From the NCBI RefSeq assembly GCF_901542335.1, contig NZ_LR594036.1:1922001-1986000 (forward strand): a DNA stretch of 64,000 bases, in the 5' to 3' direction. Below are positions 1-7,513 of this stretch, piece after piece; position 1 is the stretch's first letter; each line of letters opens with the position of its first letter. A program made the translations under genes and the position numbers. This stretch comes from Streptococcus porcinus. Its GTDB lineage: Bacteria; Bacillota; Bacilli; Lactobacillales; Streptococcaceae. The notes below the pieces were generated by a model. The model saw only the letters and a program-made list of their open reading frames with translations, had not been told where the DNA came from and ran no database searches.

Positions 1-237
1 GACATAGTCCCCTTCACGGAAATGATGATGGAAGGAGATCGTCATGCCATCTTTTAGGCTGGTTTTTTCAATTGCTTCACGGATGCTTGCCAACATTTTA
101 TTATCTTTTGGTTTAACTGGTCGAATAGTCCGACTTGCTTCTTGGTAATTTTGAATATGCGCTAATTCACCTTCAAATATACCATATAAGTCAGCATATT
201 CTTGAGGAATGTCGCGTTTAACTTTATTGATAACCAT
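1..237 (-). CDS. citF: Citrate lyase alpha subunit, N-terminal part (first copy)
   Basis: Citrate:acetyl-ACP transferase subunit of citrate lyase; it swaps acetyl for citryl on the CitD prosthetic group. Only the first 79 codons are in the window; the gene continues past base 1. The translation starts [11 protein letters not shown] and reaches an ISFHHHFREGDYV segment typical of CitF. The ATG overlaps the citE stop as TAATG, so the two genes are translationally coupled. Family identity is clear from the segment and the citD-citE-citF order. Confidence 0.9.
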   Translation of the reverse strand, partial: MVINKVKRDIPQEYADLYGIFEGELAHIQNYQEASRTIRPVKPKDNKMLASIREAIEKTSLKDGMTISFHHHFREGDYV

Positions 238-1124
238 TAGATATCCTCCTCAGTAAGTAATTGAGCAGCTTTGGCAAGCATAATCACACGCTCTGCACGT
301 TCAACAATTGGTTTATCAACCATTTTACCTTTCAGGGAAATAACACCCGAACCTTTACTTTCTGCTTCACGGATTGCCCAGATAACTTCTTTAGCATCTT
401 GAATTTCTTTTTCTGTAGGTGCATATAGCTCATTCACTAAAGGAATTTGACGTGGATTGATAACTGATTTTCCATCAAATCCAAGTTGTTTAATCATACG
501 AACTTCATTTTGGAAACCTTCGGTATTATTTACATCCGAATACACTGTGTCTATAGCAGCAATACCAGCTGCGCGAGCTGCGTGTAGTATCATACTCCGA
601 GCAAAGAAAAGCTCTTGACCATCAGGGTGACGTCGCGTTTTCATATTAGTTACATAATCTTCTGCTCCCAAGGCAATCCCAATCAAACGATTTGATGCTT
701 TTGCGATCTCCCGTGCATTAAGAACTCCTTCTGCCGATTCAATAGCTGCCATCATTTTTGTACGTCCAATTTCAATACCATTTTCACGTTCAACACGTTC
801 AATAACAGCTTCTACATCGATGATATCTTGGGCAGTTTCAGTTTTAGGCAAGCGAACCACATCAACACCTGCTATAACAACAGCTTCAATATCCAAAGCT
901 CCAACTGTATCCAGACCATTAACACGAACAACAGTTTCCACAGAACTGTAATCAAATGTTTTTAAAGCAAAATGAACCAAAGCTCTAGATGTGTCTTTTT
1001 CTCTTAATGAAACCGAGTCTTCCAAATCAAACATAATTGAATCTGCTCCATAAAGCGGAGCATCTCTAAGCATAGCTGCGTTTGCACCCGGAACAAACAT
1101 CATAGTTCTTCTTAAACGTTCCAT
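237..1124 (-). CDS. citE: Citrate lyase beta subunit (citryl-CoA lyase type), canonical copy
   Basis: Cleaves citryl-S-ACP to oxaloacetate and acetyl-S-ACP. The 295-residue HpcH/HpaI-fold protein keeps the usual CitE motifs: FVPG at residues 10-13, DLED near 33-36, an Arg in VRVNG (R67), LPK at 92-94, the Glu of AAIES (E129) and the Asp of GAEDY (D156), the last two being the expected Mg2+ ligands. The start overlaps the end of citD by 13 bases and the stop overlaps the citF start, so the three lyase subunits form one translational block. Compare the divergent copy at 9088-10002. Confidence 0.95.
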   Translation of the reverse strand: MERLRRTMMFVPGANAAMLRDAPLYGADSIMFDLEDSVSLREKDTSRALVHFALKTFDYSSVETVVRVNGLDTVGALDIEAVVIAGVDVVRLPKTETAQDIIDVEAVIERVERENGIEIGRTKMMAAIESAEGVLNAREIAKASNRLIGIALGAEDYVTNMKTRRHPDGQELFFARSMILHAARAAGIAAIDTVYSDVNNTEGFQNEVRMIKQLGFDGKSVINPRQIPLVNELYAPTEKEIQDAKEVIWAIREAESKGSGVISLKGKMVDKPIVERAERVIMLAKAAQLLTEEDI

Positions 1125-1417
1125 GTGTCAATCTCCTTCCAATTGTATTGATCAATGCCTGCTGCACGGTGCACAGCTACAAGGGTTCGAGCCTGAATCG
1201 TGCAATCAAGCGCACCTTTGTCAACAGCGTAAATAGAGGCTTTGTCAACACCTAAATGGTTTAAGGATTCTTCAATGACCTGACGAATGCGACGACCAAA
1301 TTGTTTCTCAACACTGCTTTCCAAATCAATCGTAATGCCATTTGTAGCTGGACTAACCGTAATCATGATATCGCTTGATTCCAAACTTCCTGCAACCGCA
1401 GTTTGTGAAATTTCCAT
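1112..1417 (-). CDS. citD: Citrate lyase acyl carrier protein (gamma subunit), first copy
   Basis: Acyl carrier of citrate lyase; it carries the triphosphoribosyl-dephospho-CoA-derived arm. At 101 residues it has normal family length. The serine that receives the arm lies in the conserved AGSLESSD segment (Ser14), and the DKGALDCTI motif is present. An AGAGG ribosome-binding site precedes the ATG. It is the first lyase gene of the leftward operon, downstream of the oxaloacetate decarboxylase genes. Confidence 0.95.
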   Translation of the reverse strand: MEISQTAVAGSLESSDIMITVSPATNGITIDLESSVEKQFGRRIRQVIEESLNHLGVDKASIYAVDKGALDCTIQARTLVAVHRAAGIDQYNWKEIDTWNV

Positions 1418-1483
1418 AAATATACCTCTCTATCTTGATGTCTGACATCTGATTAGTAAATGTTAGGCAAGTCTTAACTTTAT

Positions 1484-1609
1484 TTATTTTTCTGGCAATA
1501 ACTTAATGAGAAGTTCTGCCACGGCATAAAGTATTCCTAAAACGATAAATACGCCTGCCATTCCTAGCGCCATAAGCTCAAATGCCATGACTAAATGTTC
1601 CATATTCAT
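1484..1609 (-). CDS. OadG-like gamma-subunit peptide, 41 residues
   Basis: Small ORF filling the gap between oadB and citD. It encodes 41 residues with one predicted transmembrane helix (about residues 8-37, MAFELMALGMAGVF to AELLIKLL) and a short basic end. Size, single helix and position match the membrane anchor of sodium-pump decarboxylase gamma subunits (OadG), which hold the carboxyltransferase to the OadB membrane subunit. It lacks the soluble tail of a full-length OadG; a tail-like domain is instead in the gene at 2798-3541. The role is inferred from context; no motif beyond the helix is decisive. Confidence 0.6.
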   Translation of the reverse strand: MNMEHLVMAFELMALGMAGVFIVLGILYAVAELLIKLLPEK

Positions 1610-1643
1610 AATTATCTATCCTCTTCTAATTATCAATCTATTC

Positions 1644-2765
1644 TTAGCTAAAGAATGATAGTAGTAAACCACCCGCAATAACAGAGGCAATTTGACCAGA
1701 AACGTTAGCCCCGACAGCATACATTAGGATGAAATTCTGTGGGTCCTCATCAGTTGCCATTTTTTGAATGACACGGCTTGACATCGGAAAGGCTGAAATA
1801 CCAGCCGCACCTATCATTGGATTAATTTTATTTTTGCGGAATAGATTTAAAATTTTTGCAAACACAACACCACCGATGGAATCCATGATAAAGGCAACTA
1901 AGCCAAAGAGAATAATCATTAATGTTTGGAAATTCAAGAAAAGATCAGCCTGCATCTTAACAGAGATTGTTAACCCTAAAAGAATTGATACAATATTTAC
2001 TAGCTCATTTTGTGCAGTCATTGAAAGACGATCTAAGACACCACACTCCCTTAATAAATTACCAAACATCAGGAATCCAACTAGCGGCAATGAAATCGGA
2101 GCTATGAAACCTGCCACAAAAGTAATAACAATTGGGAATAAAATTTTTGTTAGCTTCGAAACACTTTCTGCCTTATAGGTCATGCGGATTTGACGTTCTT
2201 TTTTGGTAGTTACTAATTTGATTGCAAAAGGTTGAATAATCGGCACCAAAGCCATGTATGAATAAGCTGCAACCGTAATTGGTCCTAATAGCTTAGGTGC
2301 TAGTTGATTGGCAACAAAAATTGAAGTTGGCCCGTCTGCTGCACCTATAATCCCAATTGAAGCCGCTTCTTTAATATCAAAGCCTGCCATGACTGCAACA
2401 ACTACAACAAAGAAAATTCCAAACTGCGCTGCCGCTCCAAATAGTAACATAAATGGATTTTGAAGGAGTGGCCCGAAATCAATCATGGCTCCAATGCCGA
2501 TAAAAATCAGGAGTGGGAATAATTCTGTCCCAATCCCAATATTAAATAGAGTATCAAAAACACCCTCTTGGTGTACGCCATTAACAACTTGAGTTAAAAC
2601 TCCTGTACCAGGGAAATTAACTAAAATTGTTCCCAGTCCCATTGGAACCAATAGAGTTGGTTCATATTCTTTTTTAATCCCTAAATACATTAATAGCCCA
2701 CCGATGATCATCATCGTAATTTGTGGGATGGTAATAGAGGTTAAACCTTGAATTAATATTTCCAC
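1644..2765 (-). CDS. oadB: Oxaloacetate decarboxylase beta subunit (membrane)
   Basis: Integral-membrane subunit of the biotin-dependent oxaloacetate decarboxylase: it decarboxylates carboxybiotin and, in the family, couples this to Na+ export. The 373-residue protein has about nine hydrophobic segments and the conserved GAADGPTSIFVAN region (residues about 141-153) that contains the sodium and decarboxylation site Asp. The start codon is GTG, preceded by AAAAGGAAG. It lies between the biotin-carrier fusion and the OadG-like peptide. Confidence 0.93.
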   Translation of the reverse strand: MEILIQGLTSITIPQITMMIIGGLLMYLGIKKEYEPTLLVPMGLGTILVNFPGTGVLTQVVNGVHQEGVFDTLFNIGIGTELFPLLIFIGIGAMIDFGPLLQNPFMLLFGAAAQFGIFFVVVVAVMAGFDIKEAASIGIIGAADGPTSIFVANQLAPKLLGPITVAAYSYMALVPIIQPFAIKLVTTKKERQIRMTYKAESVSKLTKILFPIVITFVAGFIAPISLPLVGFLMFGNLLRECGVLDRLSMTAQNELVNIVSILLGLTISVKMQADLFLNFQTLMIILFGLVAFIMDSIGGVVFAKILNLFRKNKINPMIGAAGISAFPMSSRVIQKMATDEDPQNFILMYAVGANVSGQIASVIAGGLLLSFFS

Positions 2766-2797
2766 GTGACACTTCCTTTTCTAAATTCTTTCCAAAC

Positions 2798-3541
2798 CTA
2801 ATTGATAGTGATCAAACCATCACCTGCATTAACACTTTGTCCTGTAGAGACATGGATGGCTGAAACAGTTCCAGCTTGACTAGCAACAATTTCATTTTCC
2901 ATTTTCATGGCCTCCAAAATCATCAATGGCTGATTCTCAGTAACAGCATCTCCAACATTGACAAGAATTTTCAAAATAGTACCAGGCATAGGGGAGGCCA
3001 TTGCATCAGCACTTGCTGGCACTACTGGACTGGCTATTGGAGCAGTGTTTTCTTCCACTACTGGGATAGCGTTCTCAACTGGAGCTACCGGGCTTGGGGG
3101 CGGAGCTACTGGAGCTGGCGCAACTGCCCCTCCAATTTCTTCCATTTCCACCATGTATTCTTTTCCATCAATTGTAATTTTAAATTTACGTAACATCTTA
3201 TTATTCTCCCAAAATTTCATTTTTTTACGATAAACGGATTTAACCACAAACCGTCTATCCGGTTTGTCTATACTAGCAATACTTGTTGCAATTAAAGAAA
3301 CCGTTAAAAGCTCAGGGTTCCTTTGCCAAATTTTCTTGACCTTGAACTGGCTTTTTGGTTGATCTCCAGCAGCAATTGCAGTTGCAATTAAGCTCACTAG
3401 TGTTGAATCATCAGATTCTGCAGGGATGTACCCGGGTAATAATTCCCAGTCATCTTTTTCTTGACTTTTTATTGTAAATGATTGATTACTATTACCTAAA
3501 GTGTTTCCTTTTCGACCGAACAGGCGTTGAAATATTCCCAT
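2798..3541 (-). CDS. Fusion of an OadG-tail-like repeat domain and a biotin carboxyl carrier protein
   Basis: This 247-residue protein joins two parts. Residues 116-247 are a complete biotin carrier: MLRKFKITIDG start, a Pro/Ala hinge (about 138-180), and a biotinyl domain with EAMKMEN, where Lys213 should be biotinylated. Residues 1-115 hold two tandem copies of a unit of about 30 residues (LVSLIATAIAAG near 48-59 and TVSLIATSIASI near 80-91), resembling the soluble tail of OadG-type subunits. An internal GGGAGA sequence sits eight bases before the ATG of codon 116 (base 3196), so the carrier may also be made alone. It is the first gene of the decarboxylase-lyase operon. E. faecalis separates oadH and oadD at this position (from memory). 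Confidence 0.82.
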   Translation of the reverse strand: MGIFQRLFGRKGNTLGNSNQSFTIKSQEKDDWELLPGYIPAESDDSTLVSLIATAIAAGDQPKSQFKVKKIWQRNPELLTVSLIATSIASIDKPDRRFVVKSVYRKKMKFWENNKMLRKFKITIDGKEYMVEMEEIGGAVAPAPVAPPPSPVAPVENAIPVVEENTAPIASPVVPASADAMASPMPGTILKILVNVGDAVTENQPLMILEAMKMENEIVASQAGTVSAIHVSTGQSVNAGDGLITIN

Positions 3542-3577
3542 TAAATTCCTCCTTTCATCTCCTCATGATATGATGAC

Positions 3578-3590
3578 AGACCAGTGGTCT
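3578..3590. promoter_or_regulatory. Perfect 13-bp palindrome in the oad/cit leader (possible operator)
   Basis: AGACCAGTGGTCT is a perfect dyad between the predicted -10 of the leftward operon (3613-3618) and the ribosome-binding site of the biotin-carrier gene. Position and symmetry suit a repressor operator, for example for the GntR protein encoded at 5440-6132; it could equally be a small RNA hairpin. Assignment to a regulator is inference. Confidence 0.4.
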
Positions 3591-3612
3591 ATAGACTTTA
3601 TATGCTAATGCT

Positions 3613-3635
3613 ATTATATAATGAAAACGCATTTA
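3613..3635 (-). promoter_or_regulatory. Promoter of the oad/citDEF operon with an embedded cre-like site
   Basis: A TATAAT box reads leftward at 3613-3618. The -35 region is poor, as expected for an activator-dependent promoter. Immediately upstream, 3621-3635 reads ATGAAAACGCATTTA on the + strand, differing from the CcpA cre consensus (WTGNAANCGNWNNCW) only at the penultimate C. Carbon-catabolite repression of citrate fermentation is established in related cocci; its use here is inferred. Confidence 0.5.
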
Positions 3636-3654
3636 TGATTGGCTTTTTTGTGTT

Positions 3655-3772
3655 TTTTCATTTTCAGATATTATCATTGAAATGAAAATAAAGAAAATGT
3701 GAACTTTTTCTCAAGTTTTTGTTTTTTTATTGTTTTTTCTAAAAAACCGCTTTCATTTTCAACCGCTTTCAT
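3655..3772. promoter_or_regulatory. Inverted repeat and 16-bp-spaced direct repeats between the two citrate operons
   Basis: The 349-base region between the biotin-carrier gene and the transporter holds two further structures. At 3655-3688 TTTTCATTTTCA is mirrored by TGAAATGAAAA. At 3745-3756 and 3761-3772 AACCGCTTTCAT occurs twice, exactly 16 bases apart; each copy read leftward (ATGAAAGCGGTT) matches the left two thirds of a cre. These are candidate sites for CcpA and the GntR/CitO-type activator. No gene was found here. Confidence 0.45.
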
Positions 3773-3890
3773 ATAAACTATGATTGTCACTTACTCAATG
3801 ACAGATTTTTTAATCGAAATGTCCAGAAAATTATAATTATTAAATAACCCCTATTTTGTAAACTAAATAAATTATATAAAGGAGAGGCTT

Positions 3891-5294
3891 ATGTTACTCA
3901 CTATTTTGGCTTATGCCATGATTGCCATTTTCATGTACGTGGTTATGTCCAAGAAAATGTCACCTCTATCAGCATTAGTAATGGTTCCCCTTGTTTTCAC
4001 CATTATTGCTTTCTTTACTGGCGTCGCTGATATTACTGCAGATCAAGCATTTGTAAAATCACTTGGTGATGCAAAAATTGCCAACAATTTATCAGCAGTT
4101 GGACCAATGGTTCTATATGGAATCAATCAAACAGCAAAAACAGGGATTATGCTACTCTTTGCAATCCTTTACTTTTCAATCATGTTGGACACTGGCTTAT
4201 TTGATCCAATAACTGAAAAGATGATTCGTTTTGCCAAAGGCGATCCAATGAAGGTTTTAATGGCAACAGCTATTGTATCAGCAGCCGTTTCAATGAATGG
4301 TGATGGTACAACAACAACCTTAATTGTTGTCTCAGCCTTCTTACCAATCTACCAAAAATTAAATATGAAAGTCATGAACCTTGGTGTCTTGATTATTCTT
4401 CAGAACACTATCATGAACTTACTGCCTTGGGGAGGTCCAACAGCGCGTGCCATGTCTGTCCTTAATGTCGGCTCTGAAATTTTAGCCTTCCTAGCGCCTG
4501 GAATGATTATTTCACTCCTTTACGTTATTTTCATTGTAGCTCCAAGCATGGGACGTAAAGAACGTAAACGTTTGGGGATTACAAATCTATCAGATCAAGA
4601 AATGAAAAAACTAACAGAGATTTCTGATCCTGAAAAAGAAGCAACTCGTCGTCCAGATTTATTCCTTTTCAATGGAATTATGACTATCGTTCTTATTACA
4701 TGGTTAGTCGCTGGATCATTTATTCCAGCCATTCAAGTCCCTTCTCTTTTACTCTTTGCAGTTGGAACAATTGTAGCTCTCATGGTGAACTATCCTAACC
4801 TAAAAGACCAATCTAAACGTATTGGTGATAATGCTGGCGATGCCGTGCAAGTTGTTATTCTCGTTTTTGCTGCCGGGATTTTTATGGGACTCTTCCAAGG
4901 ATCAGGTATGGCAAATGCTTTAGCGCAAAGCTTTACAACCATTATTCCTAAACAACTGGCTGGTTTCTGGGGATTAATTATTGCCCTCTTATCTGCTCCA
5001 GGTACTTTCTTCTTATCAAATGATGGTTTCTACTATGGCATCATGCCAGTCCTAGCTCAAGCTGGTGCTCGGTACGGATTTGACAACATGTCAATGGCTC
5101 TAGCATCACTCATGGGACAAGCCTTCCACTTACTAAGCCCTCTTGTTGCCTTCATTTACCTTCTTCTTCGCCTGACTGGCTTGGATATGGGAGAATGGCA
5201 AAGAACGGCTGGTAAATATGCACTTGGGATTTTCATCATCTTTATCCTAACCATTATTCTAATGGGGCATATGCCAATCTATATCCCTCAATAA
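3891..5294 (+). CDS. citH: CitMHS-family citrate:cation symporter
   Basis: Predicted importer of citrate complexed with a divalent cation. The 467-residue protein is almost entirely hydrophobic with about a dozen helices, and its start (MLLTILAYAMIAIFMYVVMSKKMSPLSAL region) and NGDGTTTTLI segment are characteristic of CitMHS. The start is fixed by AAAGGAGAGG three bases upstream. It is followed by a strong terminator and diverges from the oad/cit operon, the arrangement of citHO in Enterococcus, hence the symbol. Substrate specificity is inferred from family and neighbours. Confidence 0.85.
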   Translation: MLLTILAYAMIAIFMYVVMSKKMSPLSALVMVPLVFTIIAFFTGVADITADQAFVKSLGDAKIANNLSAVGPMVLYGINQTAKTGIMLLFAILYFSIMLDTGLFDPITEKMIRFAKGDPMKVLMATAIVSAAVSMNGDGTTTTLIVVSAFLPIYQKLNMKVMNLGVLIILQNTIMNLLPWGGPTARAMSVLNVGSEILAFLAPGMIISLLYVIFIVAPSMGRKERKRLGITNLSDQEMKKLTEISDPEKEATRRPDLFLFNGIMTIVLITWLVAGSFIPAIQVPSLLLFAVGTIVALMVNYPNLKDQSKRIGDNAGDAVQVVILVFAAGIFMGLFQGSGMANALAQSFTTIIPKQLAGFWGLIIALLSAPGTFFLSNDGFYYGIMPVLAQAGARYGFDNMSMALASLMGQAFHLLSPLVAFIYLLLRLTGLDMGEWQRTAGKYALGIFIIFILTIILMGHMPIYIPQ

Positions 5295-5312
5295 TGAGTT
5301 GCTACCTCCAAT

Positions 5313-5348
5313 AAACAGGTTATTTTCCTTGAAGGATAACCTGTTTTT
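5313..5348 (+). terminator. Rho-independent terminator after the citrate transporter
   Basis: AAACAGGTTAT pairs perfectly with ATAACCTGTTT around a 12-base loop and is followed by a T-run. It separates the transporter from the GntR regulator gene. Confidence 0.85.
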
Positions 5349-5439
5349 AATTACTAGCCCCAAATTAGCTTATCCGAATAAGCCTATATTTATTCAAACA
5401 AATTGGTTATAATGAAAAGAAAAGTAAGAAGGAGATCTT

Positions 5440-6132
5440 ATGAATTCAGTTACCAATCTAGTCAAAAAAAACCTAGAATTATCCAAAAATATTCCTCTTA
5501 AGATTGCTTTATATGAAGCCTTCAAAAAAACCATTGTTTTAAGAGAAATACCTGCAGGAACCCGCATTAATGAAAAAGAATTCTCTACTGAACTAAACAT
5601 TAGCAGGACACCCATCCGTTACGCTCTTAGTGTTCTTCAAGAAGAAAAGCTCGTTGAACATATTCCAAACAGAGGGATCATCGTCAAAGGTGTCAGCTTA
5701 CAAGATGCTCATGAAATTTTCGAAATCCGTAAATCATTAGATACTTTAGCATCAACTACAGCTATGAATAAAATGACTAAGGAAGACTTTGATGAAATGA
5801 AACAGCTCTTAGAGACCTGCGAAGGTTATTTATTGGAGCATGAAATTGATAAAGTACTCCAAAACTTCAATGATTTTAATAACCTTATCTATGAGAAGAG
5901 TCAGATGCTACGCTTAAAAGAAATTGTTTCAAGGCTACAAACTTACTTACTCTATTTTCGCCGTATCTCCATTTCTTCTGACGCACGTCGTCGAAACGCA
6001 TTAGATGAGCACTGGATGATTTATCGAGGAATGAAGAATAAAGACTATCAGCAGGTTACCCTGATTACCCACGAACATCTAAACCATTCTTTAGAATTTA
6101 TTATTCAAGAAATGGAACAGACGAATGATTAG
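5440..6132 (+). CDS. citO: GntR-family transcriptional regulator of citrate metabolism (CitO-like)
   Basis: 230-residue regulator with an N-terminal winged helix (about residues 22-85; ISRTPIRYALSVLQEEKLVEHIP recognition region) and a C-terminal all-helical FCD ligand domain (about 90-220). In Enterococcus the homologue at this position, CitO, activates the divergent citrate operons when citrate is bound; here that role is inferred from position. The start is supported by AAGGAG six bases upstream and a TATAAT at 5408-5413. It overlaps citG by eight bases. Confidence 0.82.
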   Translation: MNSVTNLVKKNLELSKNIPLKIALYEAFKKTIVLREIPAGTRINEKEFSTELNISRTPIRYALSVLQEEKLVEHIPNRGIIVKGVSLQDAHEIFEIRKSLDTLASTTAMNKMTKEDFDEMKQLLETCEGYLLEHEIDKVLQNFNDFNNLIYEKSQMLRLKEIVSRLQTYLLYFRRISISSDARRRNALDEHWMIYRGMKNKDYQQVTLITHEHLNHSLEFIIQEMEQTND

Positions 6133-7012
6133 CCAGCAAAAAATAGCTATTTTTAGCCAGCTAGCAACTAAGGCTCTACTCTATGAAGTTACCTTAACAC
6201 CTAAGCCGGGACTAGTTGACAGTGCAAATAACGGTTCTCATACTGATATGACCTTGAACACTTTCTTGGATTCTACTCTAGCTCTTGCCCCCCATTTCCA
6301 ACGCTACGTTGAATTGGGCTATAAACACCACCAAAAAAAACCTCAAGAACTCTTCAACTTGCTTAGACAAGAGGGAATTTTAGCAGAAAAAGCCATGTTT
6401 CAAGCAACTAATGGCATCAATACCCATAAGGGTATCAACTTTTCCTTCGCTTTACTCCTAGGCTCTACCGGTGCCCATCTCGCCAAGCATCCAGAACTCT
6501 TGGAAAAAGCCACTTTTACTGCAGCAGATAGCCACGCTATTTGTCAAGCTATCATCCCAATGACCAGTCATTTGATTGAAATAGATTTAGGAAATTTGCA
6601 GAGCAAAACAGAATTAACCTATGGTGAAAAACTCTATCTTCATTATGGAATTAAGGGCCCAAGAGGTGAAGCTAGTCAAGGCTACCCTAGTGTCTGGAAA
6701 AAATCTCTGCCTTATCTTCGACAACTTGCTAAGGCAGAAATGACAAGTCGAGAACGGCAGTTACGATTATTAGTCTTTCTCATGACTTTCGTTGAAGATG
6801 CCAATCTTATTCACAGAGGTAGTATTGAAGACCTATACCAAGTTCAAGCAGATAGCCAAATACTTCTAAAAAAGGCAACTCATTTTGAACATTTGGTAGC
6901 TAACTTAGAAATATATAATCAAAGCATGGTAGAACGCAACCTTAGCCCTGGTGGATCGGCCGACCTTTTAGCTCTTAGCTTCTATTTTGCTTTCTTAGAA
7001 AAACTTTTATAA
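6125..7012 (+). CDS. citG: Triphosphoribosyl-dephospho-CoA synthase
   Basis: Makes 2-(5''-triphosphoribosyl)-3'-dephospho-CoA, the precursor of the citrate lyase prosthetic group, from ATP and dephospho-CoA. The 295-residue protein shows the family signatures TPKPGLVDSANNGSHTDM (residues about 26-43) and the C-terminal NLSPGGSADLLALS segment. It overlaps the GntR gene and is translationally coupled to it. The companion transferase CitX is not in the window; it may lie left of base 1, downstream of citF. Confidence 0.93.
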   Translation: MISQQKIAIFSQLATKALLYEVTLTPKPGLVDSANNGSHTDMTLNTFLDSTLALAPHFQRYVELGYKHHQKKPQELFNLLRQEGILAEKAMFQATNGINTHKGINFSFALLLGSTGAHLAKHPELLEKATFTAADSHAICQAIIPMTSHLIEIDLGNLQSKTELTYGEKLYLHYGIKGPRGEASQGYPSVWKKSLPYLRQLAKAEMTSRERQLRLLVFLMTFVEDANLIHRGSIEDLYQVQADSQILLKKATHFEHLVANLEIYNQSMVERNLSPGGSADLLALSFYFAFLEKLL

Positions 7013-7018
7013 GCCAAA

Positions 7019-7044
7019 AACAGGACGCCTATAAGCATCCTGTT
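7019..7044. terminator. Hairpin between the convergent citG and membrane-protein genes
   Basis: AACAGGA (7019-7025 region) pairs with TCCTGTT (7038-7044). The T-tracts on either side are short, so this is a probable rather than certain bidirectional terminator. Confidence 0.5.
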
Positions 7045-7046
7045 AT

Positions 7047-7442
7047 TTAGCTGAATAAATAAAAAACTATTTTAATCAGTAGTGGCATAACAATAACTGT
7101 ATACATGGTCCGACTAATCTGAATTCCAGCAATTTTAGCCATATCTCCTCTCCCATTCACCAGCCAAGAGAGAAATATCTGTCGCTCCCGCTGGTGATGA
7201 CGCAAAAAGAGCCGATTGAAAATCCAGTACTCTTCTTTTACACATAAGATAGCCAAAAAAGCATTAATCAGTAGTAAATAACTAGTCAACATTCTCAAAA
7301 TCGGAATCAATAGATAACACATAGCTAGCAAACTATTATAAGTAAAACTAGTCCCAATCATAAAATTCCTAGGTAGCCTTAGCTTTTTAGCAAGTAAGCC
7401 TCCAACTAATCCTACCATCAGAGTCTCTCCAAAACGAATCAC
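7047..7442 (-). CDS. Small membrane protein of unknown function at the end of the second cit operon
   Basis: 131-residue protein, not recognised. It has about three or four hydrophobic segments (residues about 8-18, 33-68 and 112-130), a basic central loop (RLFLRHHQRERQ), and no motif I can assign. The start is GTG with a GGAG sequence five bases upstream, which supports real translation. It lies 71 bases after citF2 with no clear terminator, so it is probably the last gene of citD2-citE2-citF2. A transport or assembly role linked to the second lyase is only a guess. Confidence 0.65.
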   Translation of the reverse strand: MIRFGETLMVGLVGGLLAKKLRLPRNFMIGTSFTYNSLLAMCYLLIPILRMLTSYLLLINAFLAILCVKEEYWIFNRLFLRHHQRERQIFLSWLVNGRGDMAKIAGIQISRTMYTVIVMPLLIKIVFYLFS

Positions 7443-7513
7443 TTATGCTCCAATCTAATTTTCGTTTTAGATGCTGACTTATACTAACTGTCCCCTCTTG
7501 CACTCGCCTCTTC

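Noticed and set aside
1768..2178. Plus-strand ORF of 136 codons
   Set aside because: Lies wholly inside oadB on the opposite strand and has no ribosome-binding site or recognisable domain; a shadow of the membrane-protein codons.
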